From Gymnogyps californianus (lineage: Eukaryota > Chordata > Aves > Accipitriformes > Cathartidae), in assembly GCF_018139145.2 (NCBI RefSeq), contig NC_059486.1:6510001-6574000 (forward strand): 64,000 nucleotides of DNA. The letters are read 5' to 3'. The notes under the pieces are model-generated. The model saw nothing but the letters and a program-made list of their open reading frames with translations. It did not search any database and was not told where the DNA came from. The translations under genes were made by a program, and so were the position numbers. Below are positions 24,698 through 40,452 of this stretch, in pieces (the stretch's first letter is position 1; the number at the start of each line of letters is the position of its first letter).

Positions 24698-24720
24698 CTG
24701 CAAAACAGGAGGATGAGAGG
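24698..24720 (-). other. Splice acceptor of the HIC2 coding exon
   Basis: On the minus strand a pyrimidine-rich stretch (CCTCTCATCCTCCTGTTTTG) runs into CAG, with the AG at 24699-24698. It lies 37 bases before the start ATG. HIC-family genes have one or more upstream 5' exons and a large last exon carrying nearly all of the coding sequence, so an acceptor is expected here. Confidence 0.75.
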
Positions 24721-27700
24721 TGTGAACCTGCTGTTTCCACTCGGAACAAGTCTACATTTAATAGACTGGCTTAACACAGTGCAGTCTATGTTAGGCTTGA
24801 CACTGACTAAGGAGCTCTGGGTATGTTCAGCCCTGCAAGCTGTGATCCTGCTTGGAATACAGAGAAAAGTGTTTCTCATGCTAAGATTTGATTCAAGTCT
24901 TTCAAAAATCAGATTTGTAAATATCTTTTTACAAAAGCAATCGTCATTGGCTGGAATTACTATTCAAAAGATACCAGCAGGAAAACAATAGTTAGGTACA
25001 GGGGAAAGCTGCTTCCCTCTCCTGACACAAATCTGAAGGGAGGATGAGGAGCAAGAAAAAAAGGCAGAAAAAAGAAGCATCTACTTCACTGCTATTTGCA
25101 TATCTGAGCATGTAAAATAATTAGCATAAGCTGAAGCTTCCCTACTTTAACATGTAGTTTGTTTCTTGGCGCTTACATGTTGAAATCTTACAACACCCAG
25201 CTGCTCTGGGGTTGAGAAAATGACATGTAGCAACTAAATCCATTGAAGATGGAATTAATCACACTGAGGTGTGAATGGGAAATCTACTTAAGAGCATGAA
25301 AGGCTGCTTTAAAAACCACCCCCCTGACAATGTTCATATCCCAATCCATTGACATGAAGGGCTAGAATCAACGCTGAACTGGCTGAAATTCAGGATGCTG
25401 AGCTAGCTAAATGCCACCAAATGTCTTCAACAATCTGAAACTTTTTTAAGTTAATTCTGCCCTGCCTTTAGTTTTGAAGGAATTTTGTTTAAACTGATAG
25501 AGTCAAGTAACCTATCTCAAGTCACAGTCTCTACTCTGAAGTACTGGGAAGAGAGGAAAATTGTGGTTACCTCTTTGTAGTTCATGTATTTCACAAACAG
25601 TATTCACTATGTATTTTAGTTTACATATTTATAATGGCTTTCCCAGTACTATGGACTGTAGGAAATATCTAATTTCAGGTGGATCAAAACTAATTGCAAT
25701 TGCACGTTTGGTGGATACTACAGTACATAAAAACTAGAATTTAAATCTGGGGCTGCATTCAGGAATCCAAGATCAATTTTTTAGCTTTTTTTGTTTTTTG
25801 TTTGAAAGTGCCAGCTACTACTTGTAATGGGCATTTATCTGTCAAAGTTGATTTAAAATAGTTTCTGAGGTTCAAATGTAGGAATTAACTACCAAGCATA
25901 CAACAGCCATCTTGAGCCTTCCACTTCCTTCCTTCCTTTTCCAGTTCATCATATTATTGAAACAGATTTCTCTTATTGAAGGAGGAGCAGGCCATAAGCC
26001 CATAGAAATGAAGAGCTTAAATTTTCTGTTACAATCATCACCAGTTAATGTTTTTATTGCTTGTGAGTCCCATTACCACATTCTGTCCCATCAGATTTCA
26101 AATGATGAACCATTAGACTGCATTATCTTCCCTCTGTGTCAAGTATGTGTACACAAGAAAAAGAAACATGGAGTGATACTGTCAATATTAAAAATAACCT
26201 CCTTCAAACTTGATTCTCACTAACTGGTGATAAATAGAAAGATTTAATTTGGCAGAAAGGTGGTAAATTTACATCACCCATTTCTGCACAACAAAAAGAT
26301 TTTGCTTTAAGAAAAAAGCTACCAAAAAGCAAACGAATGTAATTTTCCCTCCGGTGTTGCTGCCTGACTAGCCTGGTACTTATACTTTTCCCAACAGATC
26401 TGCCAAGCAGGTGCTTCCCTTCTTCCACAGGACACATTTCTTCATTTGGTTAGTTGGTCAGCCTGGTACTTGGTTACACATTTGGTGGAATTTTGTGGCC
26501 CCTGTTCAGTGCACCAGCATCTAATTCAGCATCCACACAGATCTCAGTGGCTCGTCACCTTGACCCACAGCTAAAATGGCTGCTCTGCTTTTCTGTTCTA
26601 TATTGTTTCAATGGATGGGAACCCAAGAAGACCGGGGATTCACCACTGTAGCTTTGTGCACATTAATGTTGTTCCCAGAGGTGGCTGGCTTTAGAAAGGG
26701 TGGCAGCCAAAAGGAGGAAATCCAGGATTGCCATGGTGCTAGCCAGTTACTTCTTCATCTGTAGTATTTCTGTCATAGAAACTCACCCTGCAGCATCACA
26801 AAAACGTGATAGAGACAGGGATTACCACCACTGAACAGTGTTGAGCACTTTAAAAACAAGTTTTGCTGTAATTAGTTACATCAGAGTTGCAGCACACGGG
26901 CAACGTGTCTGGTTCTAGTGGCTTGCTTCCAGAATTGCTGATTAAGAGGAAGAAGCAACAGCACAGAGGCACCAAATACCCACTTTTATCTAGCCAGGCC
27001 AGTAAAAGCACTTACTTCTGGGTCACCCAGATACATTGATAGGGAAGGACAAAAACATGGCTTGCAACGTAAGACAGCATCTGTATATATAAATGCATGC
27101 TGCTCAAGAATAGCAGGAGACAGCCTACTACTATGCTATTTTCACTGCAAACATAATGGTGCTTTTCCATGCATATAACACACAAAATCCCTGGATGTGA
27201 TTTTTAAGTGTTCCATAAAGGACAAATATGGGAAAGGAAAGAAAACAGCACAGCCAATATTTTTTGCCTAAACAGACTAATAAAAAAAAAAGGTATGTTA
27301 CTGAAGTAAAAGCGAGCTTATTTCCCACTCATGTGGCACTTGAAGCAGAGGTCTAGAAATCTCTGTATACGTGTTTGTCTAAGCCTTTGCAAAGAGTCAA
27401 GGCTTGCTGCAGCTACTAATGGGAAATATTTTTAGATTTTTACTTTTTTTTTTTTTTTTCTTTCTGCCTTAAATGATATTGAAACCAGGTAATGAGCCTG
27501 CAGGGAAAGCCCTGGAAACAGGGGTAGAATTATAGTTCTGCTTTTTACTGACCTTCATGAGGAAGATAATGTTATTATTAAACCTCAGTATGTTCTGCAG
27601 CATAAAAATTAGCATAGTACAAGTTGTTTAAATTACCTCTATTTGTCTCACATGTCAAATTTTACAGAAGTATTCATGTTCAGTAGGACATAAGTATGAG

Positions 27701-30700
27701 GTAGGTTATTACCTTTAGTAGATTTTAAAAGCAGTGGTCAGGTTTAAGCACTATAACACTGCCTATCAAATTTGAATTTGTTAGCTGAAGTCGAACATGG
27801 ACTTAGCAACCCCAACAAAATTAATGTAATGGAACAAGGCAGCAAAACCTTCAGCCAAGTTCAGAGCCCCATGTTTAAAGTTTTGCCAGAATTGCCCACT
27901 GAGGGCTTTTACCAGGACAGCAACATGGGTCAGAGAACACACCTACGACTGACGTACCTTTGTGGACAAAAGCGTTATAGCATCAACCTGGCTTGTGTAT
28001 CTTGTGCAGTCCTGAACAAAAATAAATCCATTCCAGATATTTTCCAGAGCTGACCAGTAACAAACCCTTCTTTACCAATGATGCATTTCAGAGGTGGGGG
28101 AAGAGGGGTGTGTTGGAAAACTTGTTAGCAAAAGAGAAGCAGGCATTATTCCTTAATCTATGGCATTCCTAAGATCTCACTTCTAGCTGAAAGCATGGGA
28201 CCAAAGACAGCTATGAGGTTAAGTCCAGTATAAAAGTTAGCAGATCTTCCCAAACAAATGGCAGGTGCAGCCTTACAAAGGCCTTGCTATCCATTAGTTT
28301 GCAGAGACTGGCTCTTAACAAACCCTGAACATTTGGATAACATCACCACCACCAATAACGACAACAAAAGCCCCCAAAAGCCCTGAAAAATCACAGTGGT
28401 TTATATTTCTTGTATCTCAGTATCATTTTTAAGAACCCTTCCTTTTCTGTTTTCTGCAAAAAGATAGAAAAAACATACTCCCAGTTCAGAGGAGCCCTGG
28501 CTCAGAAAAGGCTCAGATGCATTTCTAGTAAAAAAACCAAACCCCAGGCCTCAAGAATATGTAGACATCTCACTGGGGCCACAGTCTTCTATCATTGAAT
28601 TTGGTGTGCAAAATTTCACTCCTTTGCATTTAAAACAGGATCACAGAAGGCTTTGGACAAATAGCATTAGAGGTGGTCTTTTCTCAGATTCAGGTTGCTT
28701 CCTAGTCATTCAAGACTCATAGTTTTCAAAGCAATGAACCTGCTCAAGTATTCTTGTGCAAGTAGGGAAAGAAGCAAGGCTGAGGCTCTCCGCTACCTCC
28801 ACCATATCCATGACACTGACACAGCACATGCAAAGACATGAAAAATACAGGGCACAAATCACAGAATACAGTAATGCTGCAAGCAGATGCCACACATCAA
28901 ACAAAGCTTCGCAAGCTAAGAGCCAATAGCGTCTTCATAAGCAGTATTGCCCAAGGAGCTGGGTAACTGCAAGCTGCTGTGCCCAGCCTGGGGCACACTG
29001 TGATCCCGTGGGCATGAAGATTGTGCAGAACACACAGACTGCTCCAGGAGCTGTGCTGCTCTCACTACAAAGCAGGAAAAACTTAATTTTCTCTCAATTT
29101 CCACAAAGACTCTGGACATCACAGAAAATTAGATTGCCCAAGTATATGAGAAGAAGGATCCCTTCACCCCTTTAAATAGTATAAAATCTACATATTCACT
29201 ACAGATTTCATTCTCTTTAATATCACTAAATCTCCTCCTAAAAGTAATTGCTGAATGAATGCTAATTGTGTTATCTTAGCAACCTCTGGCAGGAGATGCT
29301 ATTTGATTTCATCTCTGAGTTATAGATTGCAGCATATGAATATTGTTTACCTTTTAAGAAGCAACACCAGTGAAGCAAAGAATCAATCAAAAACAGATCT
29401 AAGGAATCACTCATTTCACGTAGAGGATTTGTGGATGGATGAGAAGGCTAGACACCGAGCACCTGAACAGTGAACTAACAGTACTGCAGATAAAAACCAA
29501 CAAACAGATTAGATGTGATGTATCAAATTAGATGCTGTTAAAGCATTAGCCTACTGTGCATGTTATAATATACCTAGGAAAAGATAGTGGCCTGTTACTC
29601 ATTTCTCCACCTTCCCAAGCAGTTGTGCTGCACTGAGCAGACACTGCAGCAGTGAGCATGGGGAAGAACAAGGCAGAATTAAATCAATTGTTTCCTACAT
29701 TCCTACATCCTAAACACCAGTTTACTTCTGACATTAAAAATGCTGTGTCCAGCTGCTACTGGATCTGGGTGAAACTGAAACAGATGACTTCTGTACCCTT
29801 CAGTTTCAGATGAACTAATTTTTTTAGAGCACTTGAAGACCCCACTGGGAAGAGAGCTTTCCTGTTGCTCACTGGCTCACCTGATCTTCCTCTCCCCACA
29901 TCCCAGCAGAACCTATTTCCAGGACTCTCCCGAGGTATCGGTGAAGTGGGCTTTCATGGCCACTAACCTTCCCCCCAGGAGTTGCAGTTGGCAGGTCATT
30001 AGCCCATGCCTTGTAAAGATTTTCACATTCCAGAGCAGCAGAGGCATAGGGAGGAATGCAGGCACTGTGTTAGCCCAAATGGTTCCCTATCCCCAGTCCC
30101 TGTGAGCAGGCAGACAGCAGAACTCAGAAGCAGAGGCAAGAACATGCATTTTCATCATTGGCAGTGGAGCAGCAAAAGCTCTGTGAGGTGGGCTCAAGCG
30201 GAAAACAGGATGCACCACCCTTGTTTTTCTCACAGGAATCTCTCTCACTTCAAAATAGGTAAGACCAACATGTCAAGTTACTCGGGGAGAGGTCTGCAGA
30301 GCTGGGGAAGGCAGAGAAAGCAACATGCAGGACAGAGCAGGATATGCAGCTGATGTTGCAGGTGTGGACATGGCAAGGAGAAGGAGAATGGAGGATCATT
30401 TGCAGAGGATACCATCAGCAAACTTAACGTGGCCCTTGTTTAGTTTGTTACATTCCAATTAGTGCCAGGCAGAACTGCCCTCCCAGCTCCCTGAAGCAGC
30501 TCTTGCAGGACTCCTGCAGAAATGGTATAGCTTTGCATACGGACACAAGCACCTGTTTGGTACCTCTGTGCGGCAACATTTGGACATTAGGTGTGCGGGC
30601 AATACATGCTCAACTGCTACCAGCTCCTGGCCCAAAAAGGAGAGAAGAAAAAGAGTCAGATGATTTCCCAGTCCCTTCTCTTTCCTGTTCTAGAATAACA

Positions 30701-33700
30701 AGGAGAGTCTGACATGGCTAGGTCCTTCTCTACTACGTGACAAACTGCCCAGGGAAGGGGAATCTCCATGAGTGAAAAGGGTAGGAGCCCTGTGTGCATG
30801 AAAGCACTAACATCAGGAGAGCAAAGTGATTTCCAGTCAGTGCAAGGCTGCAGCAAAGCAGGAACACCTTGCTATACAAGCTGAGACTACGAGCAGTAGA
30901 ATGCAGATTAACCACTTGGTTGCCGCTTACCATGCCAGGTACATTGGGCTAAAGGCACCTCCATCCAGTGCTGCCCGACGTGCCAGGTACATCCCATGAT
31001 GTTCCATTGAAATCACAACAGGCCATCAATAGAACGTGGCTGCACGGATGCAGAATGGAGAACCAGCAGGGACGCTGTTAAATGCAATTAAAAAACTGCA
31101 ATCAAAATTGAAACGTACATTTTAAAACGGCCACCTGCCTTAAATATGTAACTACTAGAACAACCTCCCCTCCACCCATCTCCCCAGAACTGCTGAACTG
31201 CAACAGAAACAGAGCAGAAGGCCTCTGCAAGTTTCTTGATGACTCTCTCTGGCCACCTCCATTCAGGACTCCCAACAGCACTGAGCTTCAGGGGGACCAG
31301 TCCATATACATCCAAGAACAGCAGATCCCAGGATGTCTGCACCAGCTTCCTTCTGCCCAGAAATTCAGGCAACTAAATATCACCATTTAGAAATGCCTCT
31401 ATGATGAGAAAAGCCTGGTGCCAGAGTGTCATGGTCTCGTTCCCCACCCAGTAAAGGCAATGGAAGAAACACTTAAATGCTGATCCTCCATGTTGTCCCC
31501 ATTTCCCTGTCCCCCTTCCCAAGCCTTTGAAATCCTGCTCTTCTAGAGATGTTATGGCATTGAGCCAGGCTGGGTCCTTTGGCTTTTGTTACACCTGTGA
31601 TGCAAGACAGGAAAAGAAAATACTGTATACCCTCTCCTATTTATAATGATGCTTCAGTGATAATTTAATCTACGTTCTTGGAGACTGGAGATCAAGTTGA
31701 TTCATGGTGAACTGCAGCTGGTACGAGAGTCGCAAAACTTAAGATCTATAATTCCACCCTTCCCTGCCCAAAGGAAAAAGCAACAACATCTTTTCCATGT
31801 CAGGGAAAGGCACATCCCACAGATACACTCAGCTTGTCAAGCCTAGGATATCCTCTGCAGTGTATATCCTCCTTCCCCCAGAGTTCCTGTAATCAGCTCC
31901 AGCAGGATTATCAAGGAGGATTGTCTCAGGGTAAATGCTAAACACAGGTCCCTCTCTACAAGTGGTGATGCTGCCCCAGTGAAAAAAACAGAACAGAAAT
32001 AAGCCTGCAGCCTCGCAGGGATTTAAAATAGGTTTGTAGACCCTCATGGCAAAGTTAAACTTCTGCATAGCTCTTGTCACATTGATGGCTGCATGTCCCC
32101 AGCTGTGCTGCTGGAGATAGAAATCTTACATTTAAAAAGTTAGAAGAATATTGATTATTATTTCAAACTTACAAGATAAAAGGCCAAATGAAAAAGACTT
32201 ACAATAATTAATGTAGTTGGATGAGAGAGAACGTAAAGGAGGACACTGGCCTGGGAAATAGAAAGTGTCTTCATGAAAAGGACACTGAATGTAAGGAGAT
32301 AGTTCTTCATTCTTCCTGGACATCTGCTGGGCTCAGGCCCAGGACAGTGTTCCCATCATTCCCACCTGCATTCTTATCCCCACAATTCTGTAGCTAAATC
32401 CCTTTTACACTGAACTATAGGTCTTTTGTATTCAGATCGCCCTGTTTTGACTGCTATAGACTGAAGATTTTTAAATCTTGTCAGTACAATGAAGAAGTGA
32501 AATGTAAGCAAGTGTTTGCTTACTGACCTGGGCTATGCTGAGCCAAGACCCTTTGCTGAACTAGTCTGAACGGACCACTGCCAGCATGAACAGGCCAACC
32601 CACATTTAAATAGCATGCAACTTTAAGCATAACAGGCCAGAGCCCCAGGGATTTGGAGCTCCCCCCTCTCCAAGGGATCACACACTCTAGACTGCATACG
32701 AGCAACATACTACTGGCTGCATCTGCCAGCATCAGGACTCTGCAAAACGCTCAGCAATACCAGCAATACTCAGTTTAAGAGAGGCTGAATGCTACATAAA
32801 GGTATTTCTTGGACAGCAGCTCAAATGCAGATTTACACCCAGATTACGGCAATTTGCTTCTTCCTACTGTGAAGCAAGAAGCTCTTCTCCATATATTTCC
32901 CCTCTAGGGCAGAGATTAGCAGAGAACTGCTTAAAACAAAGGTGTTTACTACTGTTAGAACATCACACTGCAGTCAGAAATTAAGCTTCCTGCCAATTCC
33001 TAAACAGAGCCCTTGTATATTATACATTTATTTTCACTCCTGATGTGAAGGAGCCTAAGACTACCCAAACCCTTTAGTGGGAGGAGAAGAGGAGAGGCAT
33101 GGACATTGCAGATCTTGTCAAGCAGAGCCAGGCACTAAAAATTCCTGCATATCTGCAGAGCACAGTTGATCTCAGGAACACAGCAGTGGCACAAAACAAA
33201 TAAAGCCTCAGAAGCTAGTGAGCAGCAATAGATGTTGGGGTCTTCTGCAGCCCTGCAAAAACTGAGCAAGCTCAGTTCCAACTGTACCTGCATTGCAAGT
33301 AGTAAAGGCAGCTCTGATGTCCCATGCTAATCTAACGACTCCTTATTGCACTAAAATACCCACATATTCAGTGGAGTAGCTCAGCCCACACAGGAGGAAG
33401 GATACCCTCTACCCATCCACCAGTTAAGGCCCCTTTGGTATGCAAAATTCCTCTGTTTCCGAGCTACCTTTGAGCCTTGGTGTACAGAATTCTCCCTTTA
33501 CAATGCAAGAATTTAGGACATGACTAAAGGATTGTTGCTACCTCCCAGCTAATCCTAGAGAGCATTAGGCAGAATCCACAACCCTATGAATTACATGGAG
33601 TGTGAAGATGCTTCTGATCCTAAAAGCTTGGGCCCTGTCCTTCACTATGGTAGGCCACAGTTGGCAGGGGGTGCACAGGGTGGCAGCTTCATGCTGAGCA

Positions 33701-36700
33701 TTGCTGTGGGGGCAAGAGCACAGAGCACGGTGGAGAAGGAACGTCGTGACCCTTTTCCAACTGAGACTGTCTTACAGCACCCTCCCAGTTGCAGCACTGC
33801 TTTAGGGCTCTGAGTCACCACAGGTACAACCTGATAACCAGGTTGTGAAATGCAGCAATACTGGAGCAAATGCATGGCCCTTTCAACTGTCCCAGCAACT
33901 GGGGAGGGATCTCCAGGACAGGGATGAGGCAGACAGCTGGGAGTGTTAAATCCACTAGCGACTGTGACTCAGACCCCTTAGTTACAGGGTTTGTTAGAGC
34001 AAACAAGGCCTCAGAGTACTGGGAGAAATGGGAGAGGGTTTGATAAAGATCCTCCCAATTGGCCTGCTTATTTTTATTTCTTGTGTGGACTCAGCAAACT
34101 TTTCTGCAGAGAGAAGCAGTCTGCACAGGAGCCTCTGCATACAGAATAATGCTAATATCATGGACTTGTTGCAATAGTTAACACTGAGCTCCATGCTGAG
34201 GGGTGCAGGAAGGACGTGAGTAGTAACAGCCTTGGACGAAAATGTCATCTCTCTCACCACATGCCAGATACCAGTGAGCACAGAAACAAACTTTGCTGTC
34301 TCATTTTCTTCTACAAGGCCAAATCTCATTCCGTTATCTCATCCATACCTACAGATGCAGCAGCAACAGTTCTCCTTAACATAAATAAACAATGCCTTAA
34401 ATACAGCACCTTTTGCACTTTATCCACCTTTTTTTTTCTTTTTTTTTTCCAAGAACTGACCATGTACTCAGCCCTGTACTTCCCAGAGAAATCTTTGTCT
34501 CTAAGCTTCACTTCGGTGAAGTCTTTCAAGCAAACCACTGTTTAAGAGTTGGTCCTGGCAGTATCAAGACTGTACTGCCTGCAAAACATCCCTCCAAATC
34601 GGTTGCTTAACTGATCACCCTGAACCCTCATATATTTGGTTCTTTGCAACCACCAAAAAGTGTTTCTGCAACTCTTAGCCTGGCAAATGAGGGAATGCCA
34701 GAAAGCCACTATTGCTTGTAAAAGCAGAAGGCCTAACAGACTCAAAGTTTTGCAAACTGTCTGCATTGCATCCAAATCTATCCAAGCTGAAGATAACCTA
34801 AGGGGAAAGCAGGGTTTACTCATTTTCAAAATTCTTCATTTCCTTGGCTGCCTCTCCTCAACCACTACTTCTCATTTTGACTGTTTTATTCCCCTGTCGT
34901 CTTCACTTGAGACTTCAGACTTTCTTTAAACTCAGCTCACAGGCTGCAAGGAGATCACTCTACATACGCTTCCAAAATCCACCTCTTCCCAGCAAGGCTC
35001 CCATCCTGCCATCCTTATCCTGCAGCAGTGCACAACAGTGGTCCAGGGCTGCAGATACCTCGTGCATTTGCCCAGCCTTCTCTGTCAGGCAGTTTCTCGG
35101 CTTTGGGGATTACAGCCCTAGGCGCGTTATGAAAGGCAGCCCAGCAAGGTCACGGGATGTTGAAAACTTTGCTACAGTCCAAAGCACAGGATCTTCCTTC
35201 TTTCCTTCCCTACACACTATTCTTGTCAAGGTCAAGGATTTTCTGGCAGTCCTCAAAACACACAAATTATAGGCTGTTGTCATGAATCAAGACTTAAAAC
35301 ATCTCTCCATTTAAAAAAAGTGGAAGGGGAAGAGCAAGGCAGAGGGGAAGGTACTTTTGCCCAAGACATAGTTTTGAAAAGGGGATTGGCAGCCTATGCA
35401 TGTGCTTTACCCTGTAATCTGAAAGCTCCTCAGGACAGGACCCCTAGAAGCATTTTATACTGAACCATATACACACCCCAGAGCAAAAGAACCAGCGGCT
35501 CCCCGCATCCGTTCCAGTCTGCTCAGCTTCTCCTAAATCAACACTGCCAGAAGGCAAGACAGCATTATAACAAATTAGCACCACTCACAATTTGTTGAAG
35601 TTGCTGTTCCATTGTTTGTTTATTTAAAACACGCGCGCACACGCTCACACACAAATCTCCCAAGCTTGCTCTCTGCTGCCATCACCCAAACTCCAGATTT
35701 GTAGTCTCAGAGAGAGAGGCAAGCAAAGGCAGCGGATTAAACCCATGCAGAGCAACAGTCGCTGCACTGGGACTCTGCTTGGGTTTTGCTCTTTCGCTAC
35801 AAGCAGAACAAACGAATGCCCACACTGTTCCAGCCTGGAAGATCAAGGTGTCGAAATCCTTATTTCGGCACTTGACTAGGAAAGCGTTGTTAAGAAAAAG
35901 AAAGAGCCACAGGCTTGAAAGGACCCAGCACTAATAAAACTCTTAGTGCTAATGCTATTTATGAACATCCAAGGGATAATCTGCACCCCTTATCAGCCCA
36001 CAAGATTATAAGATCTTTAAAATAGGAAACATGTCTTACTTCATAACGCACTGTATAAGTTTACAAAGCACAATATTAGTGGTAATAAATAATTGTCAAA
36101 GTCGAGCAAAGAGGTGGCTGTAAAACCTGAAAAAGTACTGCCATTCCTATTTCATTCTGAGCTCTAGGTAGTAATACTGTAGGTTCCAACTTGGTTTACT
36201 CTTATGCACCAATCTGTTTTTACTTTAAGAGATTATTTGGGAAATGTGCTGTGCTTTTATTTACATTAGAGAAATTAATGTTTTATCATGAGGTGATCAC
36301 GACAAGGGTGATTTTAAAGAGCTGTAGTAGAATCTTATCCTTCCGCCAAATACAATCTAATTTGCCAGCATGTATCAGTGTGCCAGCAATGATTCCTTTA
36401 CACAGCATTTCTATCTGTAGGCACTTATTGCACACAGAGCACCCTGCTGTCTGAGCAATTGCTCACCAGTTGCATCATGTAGCCTGTAGAGACAGCTTCT
36501 CCTTCATTTCTCTTGGTTTATATGACATTAAGCTCTGGGCTGCTGCAGGCATAGTTTAAAGGACAGTAAAGTCAGCCTCATCACCTCAAACCCTTACATG
36601 CTTTCATTTAGTTATTTTTTTCATTTTAGAGAAATTTTTCTGGTTTATGAATGCTCTAAATGTTTGCGTCTTCTGGCTGCTATATCATGTGCTGACAGAT

Positions 36701-39700
36701 AGCTGCGTCATCCAAAGCATCTCTGCTAGCCTGGGTTGAGCATGATTTTGGTTTCTGGACAGGTGAACACTAGATACCACAGTTATCTCCACCAGTCTAA
36801 CAACAATTAAGGAAATGACCAGATTTTATACTCAGATTGAGACCTCTGCATGGAATTCTGTGGGTGCCAAAACAATTACAATTTTATTCTTCAGATAACC
36901 GATGGTTTATCAAATGTTTAAATACTCAAGCTTAAGTATTTCAAAAGCTACTCACTTTACATTTGTCACCTAAGGAAATTGCTAAGCAATTTGTTCATTT
37001 ATTTCCTGTCAGAAAAAAGCCTCAAAGAGCACAGCAGAATGGATCATCCTCCTTCTTTCAGCACTATTAAAACTATCTCATTGGTAATTATTCTCCTCAA
37101 GATGGGTGTGGGGGAGTGAAAAGCTGGAGCAGATTCTATTTATAGAAGATAACCTTGGGAAAAACAGGAGGTACAAGAGAAACAAGCATGAGGGGTGAAG
37201 TTGTGACAGTACTGAAACTACCAGGAGACACAGGTGTACCAGGTGTCTGTGCCAGAGAGCTCTGAGAACACAAATGTGGCCACACCTCCTGCAAGATTTA
37301 GACTTGGCTGGCAGGTTTCATAGGCACTCAGATGAGAATTCAGAGACAATTCACATATTTAAAAGCTTGAGCAAGAGTTAAAAAAAAAACCAACACACTA
37401 AAAGGCTATTTTAAAAGTTTGCTGGATCACTTCCCATAGAGCTCTCCCCTCTCAGCAAGGAAAGCGGTTAAAGAAAAAACTAAAAAACAAACAGAATCAA
37501 AACAGAAAAACCAAAACAGACAGAGAGACTGAAACCTCTGTTACACAGATGAAACAACTCAGCAGTTTTATAGCTACATAAATAGGATCAGAATCTGGCC
37601 AAAGGAGTAATACATGTACAAACTACTGCTAACAGCCACAACAAACATTGTTACTACACCTTGGACTGGAAGGAAAAAATAAAATTCTTATATCCTTACC
37701 ACTTCGAGCAGAGCCCACTAATGTAACAGCATCAAGAGACTCCCAGAGGATGCAAAAAGTATGTTTAGTGAGGATATGTTTGGACTAAAACCTCTCTCTT
37801 GGCATTGTGCATTCCCAAACACCTGCGTCTAGTATCTAGTTGCTTTCAGTCCCTGGCCCTTCGCTTCACTTTATTCAGCCACATGCAATTCTGTCACGGA
37901 GAAGCACTGAATAAATTGTAGCATTGTTATGCCACAGTGCAGGTGCTCCAAAACACGCACATCCTGAGGCTCATGAACTTGAGAAGAGATGTGCCTCATC
38001 AGCCATAGGGATGTTCTGATGCCATCCAGCTTTCCCTGACCCATCAAGTCAGTCCATCTAGGGTTAATCTATTCCCTTCTCCAGGCATTTTCTTGGCAGG
38101 CACCTCACTCAAAGAACATGTTTTAATAGCAGGAAAACCACCCCAAAATCCAAAACCAAGCAGTCAACTCCTGTAAAGAACCTGAGTAAGTGGCATAGGT
38201 GGCATCCTTCTTATCATAAGGTATCCTCCATCATGGATGCTAACATGGCTCTCACACACCTTCTTTCTCTGCTACATCAGTGTAAGAAGCCTGACAATAA
38301 TCCCAAATCCCCAGACCCTTCCAGGACCAGTCACTGCACACACAGACCCATTCCAAACAATTAAAGTCTTATAACAGGGTATGTAATGTAAAAGCCCGTT
38401 TAATCTTGTGCAGGCAAGAAATAGCAGGGACCTGCCTGTAGAAAGATTAAAAAGTATATAGTAATTCATCAAATTGATTTAATACAGCCAGCTGCATGGG
38501 AGAATGCTGGCCCAGGCAGAGATAGTCCCAATAATATGCATTTGCTTACAAATAGGCAAGGTGCTTTGGCACAGCTACTGCATCCTTTGAAAAAGTTGGT
38601 TTTGACATGTTGGGAAAGGACTTGGATTTTCCAGCTGCTCTCTAAGCAGGAGGCAATTCAGCAAACACACCCAAGACCTGCAGCAGACACCACTCTAAAA
38701 TTTGTCTTCATTATGTTCTAATTTTCATACAACTTTCTATTATTTGCAATAGCCAGAAAAAAAGTGCTGATGAAATTTTTCGTGTTTCTAAAAACAGAGG
38801 AAAGGTCAGGAAAGCACTGTTACGCATAATTTGTTCTTTCTCTAGCAGTAGCCATTGAGAGGGCTGGGCTGGAGTTTACTGCTCACATTTTCCTTGTTAT
38901 TCTTGAGCCAACAAATCAAATATGGGTGTCAGGTTTGGTGGGTTTCAAAACAAAAGGTGTATTGGAAGGGGGATTATTGTGGGGTTTTTTAAAGACAGTT
39001 ATTCATAACAAATAGTGAAATTGCTGAGAAAATAAATTCTGCTTTGCCATCTTGCAAATATTACTTCTTCCCCCCAGAAGAGACTGGGTCACTAAGAGAC
39101 ATGCAGAGCTTCAGACAGGACTAACAACTGTGCTGAAATTTACTGAGGTGCCCAAAAATGACCGATGAGTCTGGGTCTTTCAATGGGATGAATGGCACAG
39201 AAGAAAATTCTTAGTCATGCTAGCTTTCTTCATATGTATTTTTTTATTATTATTTGTATAAAATTTTCATTATAAAAGACAAAAGTAGGTTATTAGAAGA
39301 TAAGTAAAGTACACCAGAACTTCAGAAAGGAGTCCCAACTCTGACCATCTCTCACGTGTAAGAAAGGATGATTATTACAATCCACTTTTTTCTTTAACTT
39401 AATTTTTATTCTCCTGGGAAGTGTGAAAGCTTTTTTGTTCCTTTGGTTTTTAATTGATCATATTATTTAAAGGACTTAGCGAGGAATCTAAAAATCTGCA
39501 GAAGGGTTTGTTAAGGGGGAGATTAGAAAGAGAAAAGCCTCATAAAAAACAACCCCACCCACTCCAAACACAAGGTTTGTTCCTCTGCTGCACATGCACA
39601 CACTAGTGCCCTTTTGCCTCCCCGTGAGAGAAACAAATCCAAAAGATCTGGCATAAAAGGCCTGGAAGACACTGCACTCAGTTGGACACATGGTGGGGTG

Positions 39701-40433
39701 GTGCTGGGAAGCAAAGAAGCAGCTGAAATTATATGGGAATAACAACAACATTCACAGAAGTTCCCCTTGGATACATGTCAGCATGCGGGAATGATGGATT
39801 AAGATTGAGTATTTGCATTTCCCAGTCAGATGCCAGGATATCAAAGCTGGCACGCTAAGGTGTTCTGGCGTTCCTTGAAGGGAGTCTCCAGCCGTCAACA
39901 CTGCATGTGCACAGAGCTCTTCTGCTTGCAAATATCTCTCTCTCTAATAGCGCATGCATTTTTAATTTTTTTAAATATGTGATCTAGGTTAGTGCTCATA
40001 AAAATGAAGGATTAACAGCTACAGTGTAGCACAGGCAGCTGGGCAAGCTCTGCTGACAGATCCCTGCCAGCACAATCAACCCCAAATTAATCCTGCACTG
40101 TGCTCCCACCCACACACAGCAAGCAGGTAGTGCCATGGTGCCAACTTCTTCAGCCAACATGTAGGAGCAGAGAAGTGCCATGTTATTATCTCCTCTTCTA
40201 AAGGCCACAGTAGAGCATTTTGATCTTTGCATACAATAGACCCATAGACACCTGAACAGTTAGAGTGCAGGACTGAATGCTGTCAGACATGGTTTTTAAA
40301 ATAAGATGTAGCACTTCTGCATCATTGCCCTCTACAACAGACTTCCGTGCTTTTATGTTTCGTTTTTTTAAAGCCAGCATTAACATTGCCAGTGGTACAT
40401 TATTTCCCATTATTTTCCCAGCTGGGGGGGAAA

Positions 40434-40452
40434 ACAACAACAACAACAAAAC
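40434..40452. repeat. Short AAC microsatellite
   Basis: AACAACAACAACAACAA follows a seven-base G run and a short A run. A simple-sequence tract with no further context. Confidence 0.8.
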